Positions 28,722-37,693 of a stretch of 64,000 bases of DNA are shown here, one piece after another. Every line of letters starts with the position of its first letter. Within the stretch, counting starts at the first letter, position 1. Below the pieces are notes generated by a model. It was not told the DNA's origin and searched no databases. It saw nothing but the letters and a program-made list of their open reading frames with translations. The position numbers and the translations under genes are program-made. This stretch comes from Paraburkholderia acidisoli (GTDB lineage: Bacteria > Pseudomonadota > Gammaproteobacteria > Burkholderiales > Burkholderiaceae). Location of the stretch: positions 124,001-188,000 of the forward strand of contig NZ_CP046915.1 in assembly GCF_009789675.1 (NCBI RefSeq). Direction: 5' to 3'.

Positions 28722-28928
28722 GTCGTCTCCTTGTGGTTGGATCGAACTGACACCGATTGCCGATGCATGGCCGCGGGTGAACGGCGGCGCTCGTGATGCA
28801 GGAAAACGCGTGGATGTGCAACTGCGGGACGGGATCGGACGGGCCGAACCGACGGCGTGACCTCGTCGAAAAGCGGCGCCGCGAAGCGAAACAACCGGGC
28901 CGCGGCAACGCCTTGCCTCGGACAGTAC

Positions 28929-28938
28929 TGGCATACCA
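28929..28938. promoter_or_regulatory. GntR/FadR-type operator 1
   Basis: TGGCATACCA, a near-perfect copy of the TGGTNTACCA palindrome found four times in this divergent intergenic region. Confidence 0.6.
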
Positions 28939-28953
28939 ATTCAGGCGCGATAG

Positions 28954-28963
28954 TGGTTTACCA
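28954..28963. promoter_or_regulatory. GntR/FadR-type operator 2
   Basis: TGGTTTACCA, 25 bases from operator 1; matches the TGGTNTACCA half-palindromes used by FadR-subfamily regulators. Confidence 0.65.
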
Positions 28964-29030
28964 CGGCGTTCATGCAGACTGGATTGCGCGCTTTTCTCGA
29001 CTATTTCAGCGGTAAAGCGAGCGATTCGGG

Positions 29031-29040
29031 TGGTCTACCA
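29031..29040. promoter_or_regulatory. GntR/FadR-type operator 3
   Basis: TGGTCTACCA, 30 bases from operator 4 (about three helical turns), close to the regulator gene. Confidence 0.7.
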
Positions 29041-29060
29041 GATCTGAGTCACGCATCAAC

Positions 29061-29070
29061 TGGTGTACCA
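29061..29070. promoter_or_regulatory. GntR/FadR-type operator 4
   Basis: TGGTGTACCA, about 50 bases upstream of the regulator ATG; suits autorepression. Confidence 0.7.
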
Positions 29071-29122
29071 TCTGCCGAACCTCGCCTGCTGCCGGGCAGC
29101 TTTCACGAACACGGAATTCCGG

Positions 29123-29863
29123 ATGGCCGACCTTTTGCACACCTCGACTGCCCGCCCCACCGAAGCGGACGCGGCCGACCGGTCCTATGTCGGGCTGGCG
29201 AAACAGATCTACGACCTGATCGCCACCGGCGACGAAGGTCCCGGCGCGCGCCTGCCCTCCGAACGCACGTTGGCCGAGCGCTTCGGCGTGAGCCGCACGC
29301 AGGTGCGCGAGGCGATCATCGCGCTCGAAGTGCAGGGCGTGGTGGAAGTGCGCATTGGCTCGGGCATCTACGTGGCCAAAACCGCGACCAGAACGCCCGG
29401 TGCACGCGCCGCAACATTCGAGTTACCGCGCGGGCCGGGTCCGATCGAAACGCTGCGCGCCCGCGCCGTGATTGAAAGCGGCGTTGCCGCGCTCGCGGCC
29501 ACCGAGCGCAAGGACGCCGACCTCGACCGCATCTTTGCTGCGCTGCGCACGATGCGCGAGAGCATGGGCGACAAGACCGCGAACGAGGCCGCCGACCGCG
29601 AATTCCATGTGTCGATCGCGCGCGCGACGGGCAACGACGTGCTGCGTCTCGTGGTCACGACCATGTGGGACAACTCGCGCGCGGACCCGCTGTGGAAAAA
29701 AATCGAGGAACACTTCCACACGCCGGCACTGCGTGCCGCATCGCAAGACGATCACCAGGTGATTTTTTCGGCCATTCTCGCCAGCGACGCCGAGGCCGCG
29801 CGTACCGCGATGCACGCCCATCTCGCGCGCGTGATTGCCGAGTTTACGCAGGCATGGCGTTAA
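29123..29863 (+). CDS. FadR-subfamily GntR regulator
   Basis: 246 residues from the ATG at 29123 (MADLLHTS). The winged helix is PSERTLAERFGVSRTQVREAIIALE, and the FCD ligand domain follows from about residue 100 (helical, with Asp/His metal-ligand candidates such as NEAADREFHVSIA). It is divergent from the sugar ABC and sugar-acid operon. Four TGGyNTACCA palindromes in the shared intergenic region are the expected binding sites for this subfamily, so it probably represses that operon and itself until a sugar acid binds. An upstream in-frame ATG at 29063 overlaps operator 4 and is less likely the start. Confidence 0.9.
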   Translation: MADLLHTSTARPTEADAADRSYVGLAKQIYDLIATGDEGPGARLPSERTLAERFGVSRTQVREAIIALEVQGVVEVRIGSGIYVAKTATRTPGARAATFELPRGPGPIETLRARAVIESGVAALAATERKDADLDRIFAALRTMRESMGDKTANEAADREFHVSIARATGNDVLRLVVTTMWDNSRADPLWKKIEEHFHTPALRAASQDDHQVIFSAILASDAEAARTAMHAHLARVIAEFTQAWR

Positions 29864-30058
29864 TTAGACAAGCTAACCATTCAATTCAGTGAACGTAGAA
29901 GAAACGAGAAATACGCTAGACTTCCTGCACTTTTTCAGTAAGTTTCTTTACTTTCATTGCTGCGTAGCCGCATGTTTTTTGTCAGGGAATTTACTGAGTT
30001 TCGTTAGCTGACAATGGTGCGACTCTATGTCTCAGTGCCATTCCTTATGGAGCCAGGC

Positions 30059-30325
30059 ATGCATACCGAGACGAACAAGAATGCAAAGGCGGCCGTTTTT
30101 CTGATCCGGTCGGCGAAGGGTCTGTTGATATTGCCCGTCGCTTGCCTCGCGTGGGCCCTCCACGCGTATCCGCCACAAGATGCATGCTGGTTTTGCTTTG
30201 CGTTAGCCACTTTCGCGTGGCCCTTTGCGGGACTGCTGTATATCGTCTCCGCCGGGTTGTATGCGGGCACGCCTCCCCGACGCATCAAGAAAGACACCAG
30301 ATGGCGTCACGCGCACGGACATTGA
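30059..30325 (+). CDS. Small hypothetical membrane protein
   Basis: 88 residues from MHTETNK, preceded by GGAGCCAGG. Two hydrophobic segments (GLLILPVACLAWALHAY and FALATFAWPFAGLLYIVSAG) suggest a two-helix inner-membrane protein. It lies in a lower-GC patch beginning near 29865. No family is recognised, and expression is not proven. Confidence 0.5.
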   Translation: MHTETNKNAKAAVFLIRSAKGLLILPVACLAWALHAYPPQDACWFCFALATFAWPFAGLLYIVSAGLYAGTPPRRIKKDTRWRHAHGH

Positions 30326-30640
30326 GTTCGCGCGCGGGTTGAGCCGCGTATTCCACTTCGGATCGTCGATCGACGCGCCCCGTGAAACCGGGCGCGCTTG
30401 AATCGGTGTGATGCGACGTGAATGGGAAACGAGTTAGCGATCGCGCTGGCTCGATGAAACGCGGTATGTGTCGATGCGACTTTGCCGATGTGCGAAGCGC
30501 ACTCGCATGGCCATGCGCTTTGCCCTTCGCTCGACGCGTCGAACACTACGCCCCCGCCGTGACCGCCTTGCCGTGACCGCGAAAGCGCGCCCGCTCGCAC
30601 CGGTGCGTTATCCTGACGCTCCTTCTCACCAGGAGCGCTC
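30326..30640. other. Intergenic stretch, nothing recognised
   Basis: 315 bases without a supported gene. A minus-strand frame here has no ribosome site or protein-like composition. The last 25 bases hold the AGGAG ribosome site of the following gene. Confidence 0.6.
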
Positions 30641-30862
30641 ATGACGTTTTCGAAATGCCTGCTGCTGGCAGCTCTCTCGCTGTCCGCGACCGCTTACGCC
30701 CAGACCTCGCAAACTTTCCACTTCGGCGAAGGCCAGAGCACACCCGAGCCGGGCCACACGACGCACGCCAAGCCGCGCGCGAAACCGGCGAAGCACAGCT
30801 CGCAGCACCGGCACACGACCACAACGCATTCACCGCAGCAGAATGCGTATTCCCACCCGTAA
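30641..30862 (+). CDS. Small exported His/Thr/Pro-rich protein
   Basis: 73 residues with a clear signal peptide (MTFSKCLLLAALSLSATAYA) and AGGAG ribosome site. The mature 50 residues are hydrophilic and rich in His, Thr, Lys and Pro (HSSQHRHTTTTHS), without known domains. The histidines could bind metal. Function unknown. Confidence 0.7.
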   Translation: MTFSKCLLLAALSLSATAYAQTSQTFHFGEGQSTPEPGHTTHAKPRAKPAKHSSQHRHTTTTHSPQQNAYSHP

Positions 30863-30879
30863 ATCGCCACGCTGATTGG

Positions 30880-31773
30880 CTAGCGCGCGTACCGCAGCAG
30901 CCCTTCCACCAGCGCATCGAACGTGGCGCGGCAGCCCGCGCTGCTGCGCAGGTTTTCATGCATCGTCACCCACGTTTCGAGTTGCAGCGCGACGACCTTC
31001 GGTAGCAGCCGCACCAGTTGGTCGTTGCGCCGCGCGAGTTCGACCTGGCACACGCCGATACCCGCGCCCGCGCGAATCAGCGCCAGTTGCGCGAGGTCGC
31101 TGTCGGTGCGCAGTGCCAGCGCCGCGCGCGTGTAGCGCGGAAACGCCTTGCTGGCTTCGCGCACGAACGCCGTGGCCTTGTCATAGCCGATGATCGCGTG
31201 CTCCCAGACCGCGTTGACCGTGCGCGGCGTGCCGTGTGCGGCGAGGTAGTCGCGATGCGCATGCAGCCCCAATTCGATGTTGCCCACGCGGCGCGCTACG
31301 AGCTGCGTCTGCTTCGGCCGGACCATGCGCACCGCCACGTCGGCCTCGCGTTTGAGCAGGTCCTGCACGCGATTCGACAACACCAGTTCGACGACCAGGC
31401 GCGGATGCCGCTCGCGCAGCGCCGCGATGATGGGCGGCAGCACCTCGACCCCGACCACTTCGCTCGCCGCCACCCGCACCACGCCCTGCACTTGCGCGCC
31501 CGAGCCATGATCGCGCGCGGCCCGCTCCAGCGAGGCCGCCGTGCTTTGCATGGTCTCGGCATGCGAGCGCAGCGCCTTGGCCACGTCGGTGGGCTGCAAA
31601 CCGCTTTGCGAACGCGTGAACAGCGTGACCTCGAGCGCGCGTTCCAGCGCCTCGATATGGCGCCCCGCGGTAGGCTGCGTGATGCCGAGCGCGCGCGCCG
31701 CGCCCGAGAGCGAACCTTCCTGAAGCACCGCCAGCAAGGTGCGGTACCACTCCCAGCCGATATCTTCGTCCAT
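30880..31773 (-). CDS. LysR-family transcriptional regulator
   Basis: 297 residues. HTH at about 5-65 (LAVLQEGSLSGAARALGITQPTAGRHIEALE), LysR substrate domain afterwards. It is divergent from the oxidoreductase gene at 31877 across 103 bases and so probably controls it. Confidence 0.9.
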   Translation of the reverse strand: MDEDIGWEWYRTLLAVLQEGSLSGAARALGITQPTAGRHIEALERALEVTLFTRSQSGLQPTDVAKALRSHAETMQSTAASLERAARDHGSGAQVQGVVRVAASEVVGVEVLPPIIAALRERHPRLVVELVLSNRVQDLLKREADVAVRMVRPKQTQLVARRVGNIELGLHAHRDYLAAHGTPRTVNAVWEHAIIGYDKATAFVREASKAFPRYTRAALALRTDSDLAQLALIRAGAGIGVCQVELARRNDQLVRLLPKVVALQLETWVTMHENLRSSAGCRATFDALVEGLLRYAR

Positions 31774-31876
31774 ACAAAAATGTATATCCGTTCAACGATC
31801 TTCGGCAATTTTATCGGATCGAAAACACAGGGAGAATGAGTCCTATCGAAGCTGACCATCACATGAGGAGCAAGAC

Positions 31877-32881
31877 ATGACCCGGCAAACCGTTTTGGTG
31901 CTCGGCGCAACGGGCGGGATCGGCGGCGAAGTCGCCCGGCAGATGCTCGACGCGGGCTGGACCGTGCGCGGCATGCGGCGCGCTTCGCACGCGGCGAACA
32001 CGGCAAACGCGGCGAACGCGGCGAACGCACGACGCGACGGCATCGAATGGATTCAGGGCGACGCCATGCGACGCGAGGACGTGCTACGCGCGGCACGCGG
32101 CGCCGCCGTCATCGTGCACGCCGTGAATCCGCCGGGCTATCGCAACTGGGCCGACCTCGTGGTGCCGATGATCGACAACACCATCGCCGCCGCGCAAGCC
32201 GAGGGCGCGACCATCGTGCTGCCCGGCACCGTCTACAACTTCGGCCCCGACGCGTTCCCGCTGCTCGAAGAGGATTCGCCGCAGCATCCCGTCACGAAGA
32301 AAGGCGCGATCCGGGTGGAGTTGGAGTCACGCTTGCAACGCGCGAGCGAAACCGGCACGCAAGCCGTGATCGTGCGTGCCGGCGATTTTTTCGGGCCGAA
32401 CGCGGGTAACAGCTGGTTTTCGCAGGGCTTCGTGAAACCGGGCCAGCCGGTCAGGAAGATCAGCAACCCGAGCGCGCGCGGCGCCGGACATCAGTGGGCG
32501 TATTTGCCCGACGTTGCGCGCACGATGGTCGAACTCGTCGCGCGGCGCGATACGCTCGGCGCGTTCGCGCGCTTTCACATGGGCGGTCACTGGGACGAAG
32601 ACGGCCGCCAGCTGGCCGCCGCCATTCAGCGCGCGGTCGAGCGGCGCGCGGGACGCACGCCGGCGATCGCGGCGTTTCCGTGGTGGGTGTTGCCGCTCGC
32701 GGCGCCGTTCAACACCACGCTGCGCGAGCTGGGTGAGATGCGCTATTTGTGGCGCACGCCGGTGCGTATGTCGAATGCGCGGCTAGTGGATACGCTGGGC
32801 CGCGAGCCGCATACGCCGTTAGACGAAGCCGTGGAAACCACGCTCGCCGGGTTGGGCTGCCTGCCCGCCGCGCGCGTTTGA
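31877..32881 (+). CDS. NAD(P)-dependent epimerase/dehydratase-like oxidoreductase
   Basis: 334 residues, extended short-chain dehydrogenase fold. Nucleotide-binding motif VLVLGATGGIGGEVARQ at the N-terminus. The segment near residues 40-52 is a small Ala-Asn repeat (AANTANAANAANA). A canonical YxxxK is not evident, so it may be an atypical SDR acting as NmrA-like sensor or reductase. Partner of the divergent LysR regulator. Confidence 0.82.
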   Translation: MTRQTVLVLGATGGIGGEVARQMLDAGWTVRGMRRASHAANTANAANAANARRDGIEWIQGDAMRREDVLRAARGAAVIVHAVNPPGYRNWADLVVPMIDNTIAAAQAEGATIVLPGTVYNFGPDAFPLLEEDSPQHPVTKKGAIRVELESRLQRASETGTQAVIVRAGDFFGPNAGNSWFSQGFVKPGQPVRKISNPSARGAGHQWAYLPDVARTMVELVARRDTLGAFARFHMGGHWDEDGRQLAAAIQRAVERRAGRTPAIAAFPWWVLPLAAPFNTTLRELGEMRYLWRTPVRMSNARLVDTLGREPHTPLDEAVETTLAGLGCLPAARV

Positions 32882-32912
32882 GCGGCTGGGCGCCATGTCG
32901 CTGCCGGGCAGC

Positions 32913-33263
32913 TTACGGGGCGGCCTTGTCGATCAGGCTCTGCAGGCGGGTGGTGGATTGCTCGTCCATCGGGTGGATCTCGCAGCCCACGCGGCTCCAG
33001 CCGCGCTCGGGGTCCTCGGAGATCCAGCGCACGTCGAGCCCTACCACCACCACGATTTCGTCGTCATCGTCGATGGAGGGCGACTGCAGCCAGCCCCAGA
33101 CCGTCTCGCCGCGCGAGAGCAGCCCGCTGCGCGCATGCAGCAGCGCGCCGCGCGAACTCAGATTGGCCACCTGCGCCAACGCCCTGCCGTCCCGGTTCAA
33201 TAGCAGCGGGGCGAACAACAGCGGCGTGCGCGCTTCCCGCCGCATATCCAATCCACTTTTCAT
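32913..33263 (-). CDS. PilZ domain protein (predicted c-di-GMP receptor)
   Basis: 116 residues. The two c-di-GMP-binding elements of PilZ are visible: RREAR (RxxxR, residues 8-12) and NLSSRG (NxSxxG, near residue 34). A beta-barrel-like remainder follows, with an acidic run (DDDDE). It stands alone; the target process (motility, biofilm) is not given by the neighbours. Confidence 0.82.
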   Translation of the reverse strand: MKSGLDMRREARTPLLFAPLLLNRDGRALAQVANLSSRGALLHARSGLLSRGETVWGWLQSPSIDDDDEIVVVVGLDVRWISEDPERGWSRVGCEIHPMDEQSTTRLQSLIDKAAP

Positions 33264-33747
33264 AGGACACCCGTATTCAACACGTCGTTCTTATAATGCG
33301 CCGGACCTTCCGCTATTTTGGCCAGCTTCAAATGGCCCCTACTCAACGGTTATCGGCTCGTTATGGCCCGAATTGTAGCCGCTTTGGGTTTGCTTGCGCA
33401 AAAATGCCGAAATACCGGTGTCGTCAGACAGACGTAAACAGCGTGGGAAGTCGTGACCGCGGTTTGAACATGCGAGCGCCATGGCGCGTTTATCGGCTAT
33501 GTACCTGGCATCGGGCAGCGAATACGCGATTAATCGTCGATTAGCTCGCGCCACCCGATTAAACGCCCGCTCGATTAAAGGCGCCGTAAAAAAGCGCGAA
33601 AGGAATCGGAAGTGCCGGAATAAGGCGGGATTCCGGCGGGCGAATGCCGCCGGTTATCGCGGCTGCCCGCTCACGCCTTGCCCGGCGTGGGGGCATGGCG
33701 TGAGTGCAGGGTGCAAACGCCGGGTGGATAGTGAGCGCAAGAGCGCG
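33264..33747. other. Intergenic stretch with CGATTA repeats
   Basis: 484 bases with no supported gene, AT-richer than its flanks. CGATTA occurs four times at 33527, 33538, 33556 and 33572; the first lies in a perfect CGATTAATCG palindrome. A GCCGG-rich hairpin lies near 33615-33655. Function unknown. Confidence 0.5.
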
Positions 33748-34932
33748 TTACGCCTGGCCGAGTTCGTCGGCGATCCGTACCATCATCGCGTCGCAGCGCG
33801 CGAGTTGTTCCACCGCGACGAACTCGTCGGGCTTGTGCCCCTGGTCCATGCTGCCGGGGCCGCACACCACGGCGGGAATGCCGGCGGCGTCGTACAAGCC
33901 GCCTTCCGTGCCGAACGCCACGGTGCCGAAGCCACCCGCACCGGCGGCCGCGCCGCTCACCGTTGCGATCAGTCGCGCGCCGTCGCTGTCGGGGTCGGTG
34001 GCGAGTCCCGGGTAGGCGTTGAGCGCTTCGAAGCGAATGTCGGTGTCCGCCTGCACCGCGCGCATTTTGGGCAACAACGTATCGCTCGCGTAGGCCTCCA
34101 GTTGCTGCGCCACACTGCCGATGTCGAAGCCCGGCACCGCACGCACCTCGAAGTCGAAATCGCATTCCGCGGGCACGATATTGAGCGCGCGGCCGCCGCG
34201 AATCAGCCCGGCCTGCACGGTGGAAAACGGCGGATCGAAGCGCTCGTCGCGGTGCTCCGGCTGCGCCAGCGTTTCGCCGATCTCTTCGAGCTTGCCGATC
34301 AGCCGCGCCGCATAGTGAATGGCGTTGACGCCATACGGCGCATACGCCGAATGACACGCCGCGCCGCGCACGCAACAGCGCACCGCCATCTTGCCCTTGT
34401 GGCCCAGCACCGGCTGCATCTCCGTGGGTTCGCCAATGATGCACACACGCGGCTGGAAACCGCGCGCCTGCAAGGCCGCCAGCAGCGGCCGCACGCCCAC
34501 GCAGCCGATCTCCTCGTCGTACGAGAGCGCGAGATGCACCGGCACCGCGAGCGCTCCCGCACGAGCCCGCTCCACGAACAACGGCACCGCCGCCAGCACC
34601 GAGGCGAGATAGCCCTTCATGTCGGCGGTGCCGCGCCCATACAGGCGGCCGTCCCGCTCGGTGAGTTCGAACGGCGCGACGGTCCAGTTCTGGCCGTCCA
34701 CGGGCACCACGTCGGTGTGTCCCGAGAGCACGATGCCGCCGTCTTTCGCCGGGCCGATGGTCGCGAAGAGATTGGCCTTCGTCCGCTCCGCGTTATAAAA
34801 CAACTCACTCTGCACGCCCAGTTCGCTCAAATACGCCTGCACGAATTCGATCAGCGCGAGATTCGAATCGCGGCTCACGGTTGGGAATCCCACCAGCTTC
34901 GCCAGCATGGCCTGGCTCGAAAACGTATTCAT
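33748..34932 (-). CDS. ArgE/DapE-family M20 deacylase
   Basis: 394 residues, annotated in relatives as acetylornithine deacetylase. Metal and catalytic motifs: VLSGHTDVVPVDG, YGRGTADMKGY, the YDEEIGCVG glutamate pair, and CGPGSMDQGHKPDE near the C-terminus. It hydrolyses an N-acyl amino acid. Far from arginine genes and next to a polyamine-type transporter cluster, it is more likely catabolic than biosynthetic. Confidence 0.87.
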   Translation of the reverse strand: MNTFSSQAMLAKLVGFPTVSRDSNLALIEFVQAYLSELGVQSELFYNAERTKANLFATIGPAKDGGIVLSGHTDVVPVDGQNWTVAPFELTERDGRLYGRGTADMKGYLASVLAAVPLFVERARAGALAVPVHLALSYDEEIGCVGVRPLLAALQARGFQPRVCIIGEPTEMQPVLGHKGKMAVRCCVRGAACHSAYAPYGVNAIHYAARLIGKLEEIGETLAQPEHRDERFDPPFSTVQAGLIRGGRALNIVPAECDFDFEVRAVPGFDIGSVAQQLEAYASDTLLPKMRAVQADTDIRFEALNAYPGLATDPDSDGARLIATVSGAAAGAGGFGTVAFGTEGGLYDAAGIPAVVCGPGSMDQGHKPDEFVAVEQLARCDAMMVRIADELGQA

Positions 34933-35004
34933 CGCGTGATCCGAATAAAAAGAGAGTGAGTGTCCATCTGTACCTCGGGCTTTTACAGGCCTTCACAGCC
35001 CGTT

Positions 35005-36255
35005 TCAGGCCTTTTGATACGCCACGTAATTGCGCTGCAACGCAATGTGATCGGCAATGTATTTCGCGTCGTGCCACACGCCATAAATGAACGACGAAGC
35101 GCGATTGGTCAGTTCGGGCAGACCCAGAAAGTAAATCCCCATTTCCGCCGAAATGCCGCGCTTGTGGAACGGCGCGCCGTTTTCGTCGAAGGCATCCACG
35201 TTCAGCCAGCTGAAATCGAACTTGAAACCGGTCGCCCACAAAATGGTCTTGACGCCCGCTTTCGCAAGATCGAGTTCCAGAATGGGTTGCTCGATACACG
35301 CGGGATTGTCGAGCAGTTTCCACGCTTCGGGTTCCGGCGGCAGATCGAGGCCGTTGCGTTCGACATAGGCGTCGGCTTCGCGCAGCACGTCGAAATACGC
35401 TTCGTCGCCCTCGGCGATATTGGCGGCCAGATCGTCGGCAATGTGCAGCACGCCATTTTCATAGCCCTTCGTCAAACCGAGCACGGTGATGCCGTTGTGC
35501 GCGAGGCGGCGGAAGTCCATGGTCTTGCCGCCGTCGTAGCCACTTACCGCGAATGCCACGTGCTTCTTCTTCGGCTTGATCTTGATCTCGTCCCACTTGC
35601 CGAGCACGCCCAGCCACCACACGTAGTCGCGCTCGCGGTACGAGCGCGGCGGGCGATAGTGCTCGCCGATCGAGAGATACACGGTCCTGCCGCTCGCGCG
35701 CAGTTCTTCGGCGATCTGCGAGCCCGAGGCGCCGCCGCCCACGACCAGCACCGCGCCCTCCGCGAGCTGGGCGGGGTTCTTGTACGCCGACGAATGCAGC
35801 TGCTGAACGCCGGCATCGGCGGGCACGATAGGGGGAAACTGCGGCACCTGGAACGGACCGGTCGCGGCCACCACGCGCTGCGCCTCGATCACGCCTTCGG
35901 ACGTGGTGACGATAAAGCCGGGGCGATTCTCGCAGCGCTGCACGTGTTTGACTTCCACGCCGGTACGCACCGGCGCCCCGATCATCTTCGCGTAGTCCTC
36001 GAAGTACTGCGCCATGCGCTCTTTCGGCGGAAAGACGTCCGGGCCCACATCGTCGAATTCGAGGTTGGGAAAGCGGTCGTGCCACGCCGGGCCATTCGCG
36101 ACCAGCGAGTCCCAGCGCTCCGAGCGCCAGCGTTCCGCCACGCGTTTGCGTTCGAGCACGATATGCGGAACGTTCATCTGCGTGAGGTGCTCGCTCATGG
36201 CAATGCCGGACTGTCCGGCGCCGATCACCAGCGTATCGATTGCTTCAACTGACAT
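35005..36255 (-). CDS. FAD-dependent monooxygenase (flavin-containing/YUCCA-like)
   Basis: 416 residues from the ATG at 36255. FAD-binding GAGQSGIAMSEHL at the N-terminus, and the NADPH-binding GGGASGSQIAEEL near residue 170, with an ATGPFQVP segment between. This is the layout of class B flavoprotein monooxygenases, which oxygenate N or S atoms or carbonyls. It is divergent from the PotA-like gene and may act on the transporter's substrate. A canonical FxGxxxHxxx motif is not intact (QQLHSSAYKNP), which is common in bacterial YUCCA-like members. Confidence 0.83.
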   Translation of the reverse strand: MSVEAIDTLVIGAGQSGIAMSEHLTQMNVPHIVLERKRVAERWRSERWDSLVANGPAWHDRFPNLEFDDVGPDVFPPKERMAQYFEDYAKMIGAPVRTGVEVKHVQRCENRPGFIVTTSEGVIEAQRVVAATGPFQVPQFPPIVPADAGVQQLHSSAYKNPAQLAEGAVLVVGGGASGSQIAEELRASGRTVYLSIGEHYRPPRSYRERDYVWWLGVLGKWDEIKIKPKKKHVAFAVSGYDGGKTMDFRRLAHNGITVLGLTKGYENGVLHIADDLAANIAEGDEAYFDVLREADAYVERNGLDLPPEPEAWKLLDNPACIEQPILELDLAKAGVKTILWATGFKFDFSWLNVDAFDENGAPFHKRGISAEMGIYFLGLPELTNRASSFIYGVWHDAKYIADHIALQRNYVAYQKA

Positions 36256-36530
36256 GTTTGACCCTGAAAGAGGACTGAGATGGAACCGGCGGTTCGTTGG
36301 ATGGGAAGTGTGCTCAAGGTCCGCGCCGCTGATAACCAGCATTTTTGAAGGCGAAACATCGGAAAAACCAAAGAGGTCGCCGGGCACGTACGGGCCGCGC
36401 ACGCGTTTCGTTTTTCCGACGCCTGCCCTCAAGATTCGCAAACAGCGCCCGCTTTCTTTTCTCGTATCCTTTGATGCAAGTTTTTTTATCCGGCAAAGCC
36501 ACGCGTCGAGCGCGCAGACAACAGACCTCC

Positions 36531-37682
36531 ATGAAATCCGACGATTCCTCCGCACGCAGTCCAGCCCGCCCATCGACGTCCGGCAAGCCGGTTGCCGTCA
36601 GCATGGAAGGCGTGGTCGCGAAATACCGCGAGCAGACCATCCTGCACGACCTGTCGCTCAAAATCGGTCAAGGCGAATTCCTCACGCTGCTCGGCCCTTC
36701 CGGCTGCGGCAAGACCACGCTGCTCAATCTGATCGCGGGCTTCACGCAGGCGAATCAGGGCGAGATCTTCATCGACGGCAATCTCGTCACCGCCCTGCCG
36801 CCGCACGAGCGCGAGATCGGCATCGTGTTCCAGAACTACGCGCTGTTTCCGCATATGGATGTCGCGCGCAATATCGGTTACGGGCTGCGCATGCGCGGCG
36901 TGCCGAAAGCGGAAATCGCGCAGCGCGTGGAAGCGGCCATGCAGCTCGTCAAGCTCAACGGCCTCGGCCATCGCATGCCGCGCGAACTCTCCGGCGGCCA
37001 GCAGCAGCGCGTGGCGCTCGCGCGCGCGCTCGTCATCAAGCCGAAGGTGCTGTTGCTCGACGAACCGTTCTCGGCGCTCGACAAGAGCCTGCGCGGCGCG
37101 ATGCAGGTGGAGATTCGCGAGATCCAGCGCGAACTGGGCGTGACGACCGTGTTCGTCACGCACGATCAGGGCGAGGCGCTCAGCATGTCGGACCGTATCG
37201 CGGTCATGTCGCGCGGGCGCATTTGCCAGATCGCCACGCCCGACGAGATCTATCGCCGCCCGACCGATCCGTTCGTGGCGTCGTTCCTCGGCGACGTCAA
37301 CATCCTGCCTTCGCATTTCCACGGCGAGGACGCGTCGCATCTGCATCTGCGCCTCGGCAGCGGTCTCGTGAGCGTCGAGCGCGAGCGCCTCGTGGGCGGC
37401 GAGCACGGCGGCGGCCGCATGGACATTTACGTGCGCCCCGAACATATCCGCTTCGAGCCGCTGGGTGTGGATTCGGTGCTCACGGGCACGGTGGTCAATC
37501 ACGTGTTCCAGGGCGACCACGTGGATACCTATGTCGACGTGAACGTCGTCGCCGACGGTTCGCAGCGCGTCATGGTGCGCACGGCGGGTCTCGATTCGAT
37601 CGAGCGCTTCCCGATCGGCACGGTCACCGCGCTGGCGCTGCCGCCGCGCAACCTGACCGTGTTCCCGGAAGCCACGGCTTGA
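36531..37682 (+). CDS. ABC transporter ATPase, PotA/spermidine-putrescine type
   Basis: 383 residues from the ATG at 36531. Walker A GPSGCGKTT, LSGGQQQRVALARAL, Walker B VLLLDEPFSALD, H-loop VFVTHDQGEA, and a C-terminal TOBE domain (IYVRPEHIRF). The matching permeases and binding protein are on the opposite strand 4-7 kb away (41942-44782). It heads a plus-strand operon of five genes. No strong ribosome site is visible and an upstream in-frame start is possible. Confidence 0.92.
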   Translation: MKSDDSSARSPARPSTSGKPVAVSMEGVVAKYREQTILHDLSLKIGQGEFLTLLGPSGCGKTTLLNLIAGFTQANQGEIFIDGNLVTALPPHEREIGIVFQNYALFPHMDVARNIGYGLRMRGVPKAEIAQRVEAAMQLVKLNGLGHRMPRELSGGQQQRVALARALVIKPKVLLLDEPFSALDKSLRGAMQVEIREIQRELGVTTVFVTHDQGEALSMSDRIAVMSRGRICQIATPDEIYRRPTDPFVASFLGDVNILPSHFHGEDASHLHLRLGSGLVSVERERLVGGEHGGGRMDIYVRPEHIRFEPLGVDSVLTGTVVNHVFQGDHVDTYVDVNVVADGSQRVMVRTAGLDSIERFPIGTVTALALPPRNLTVFPEATA

Positions 37683-37693
37683 GCACGCCCGTC

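Noticed and set aside
30307..30642. Minus-strand 111-residue frame
   Set aside because: No ribosome site and low-complexity basic composition; looks like non-coding sequence.
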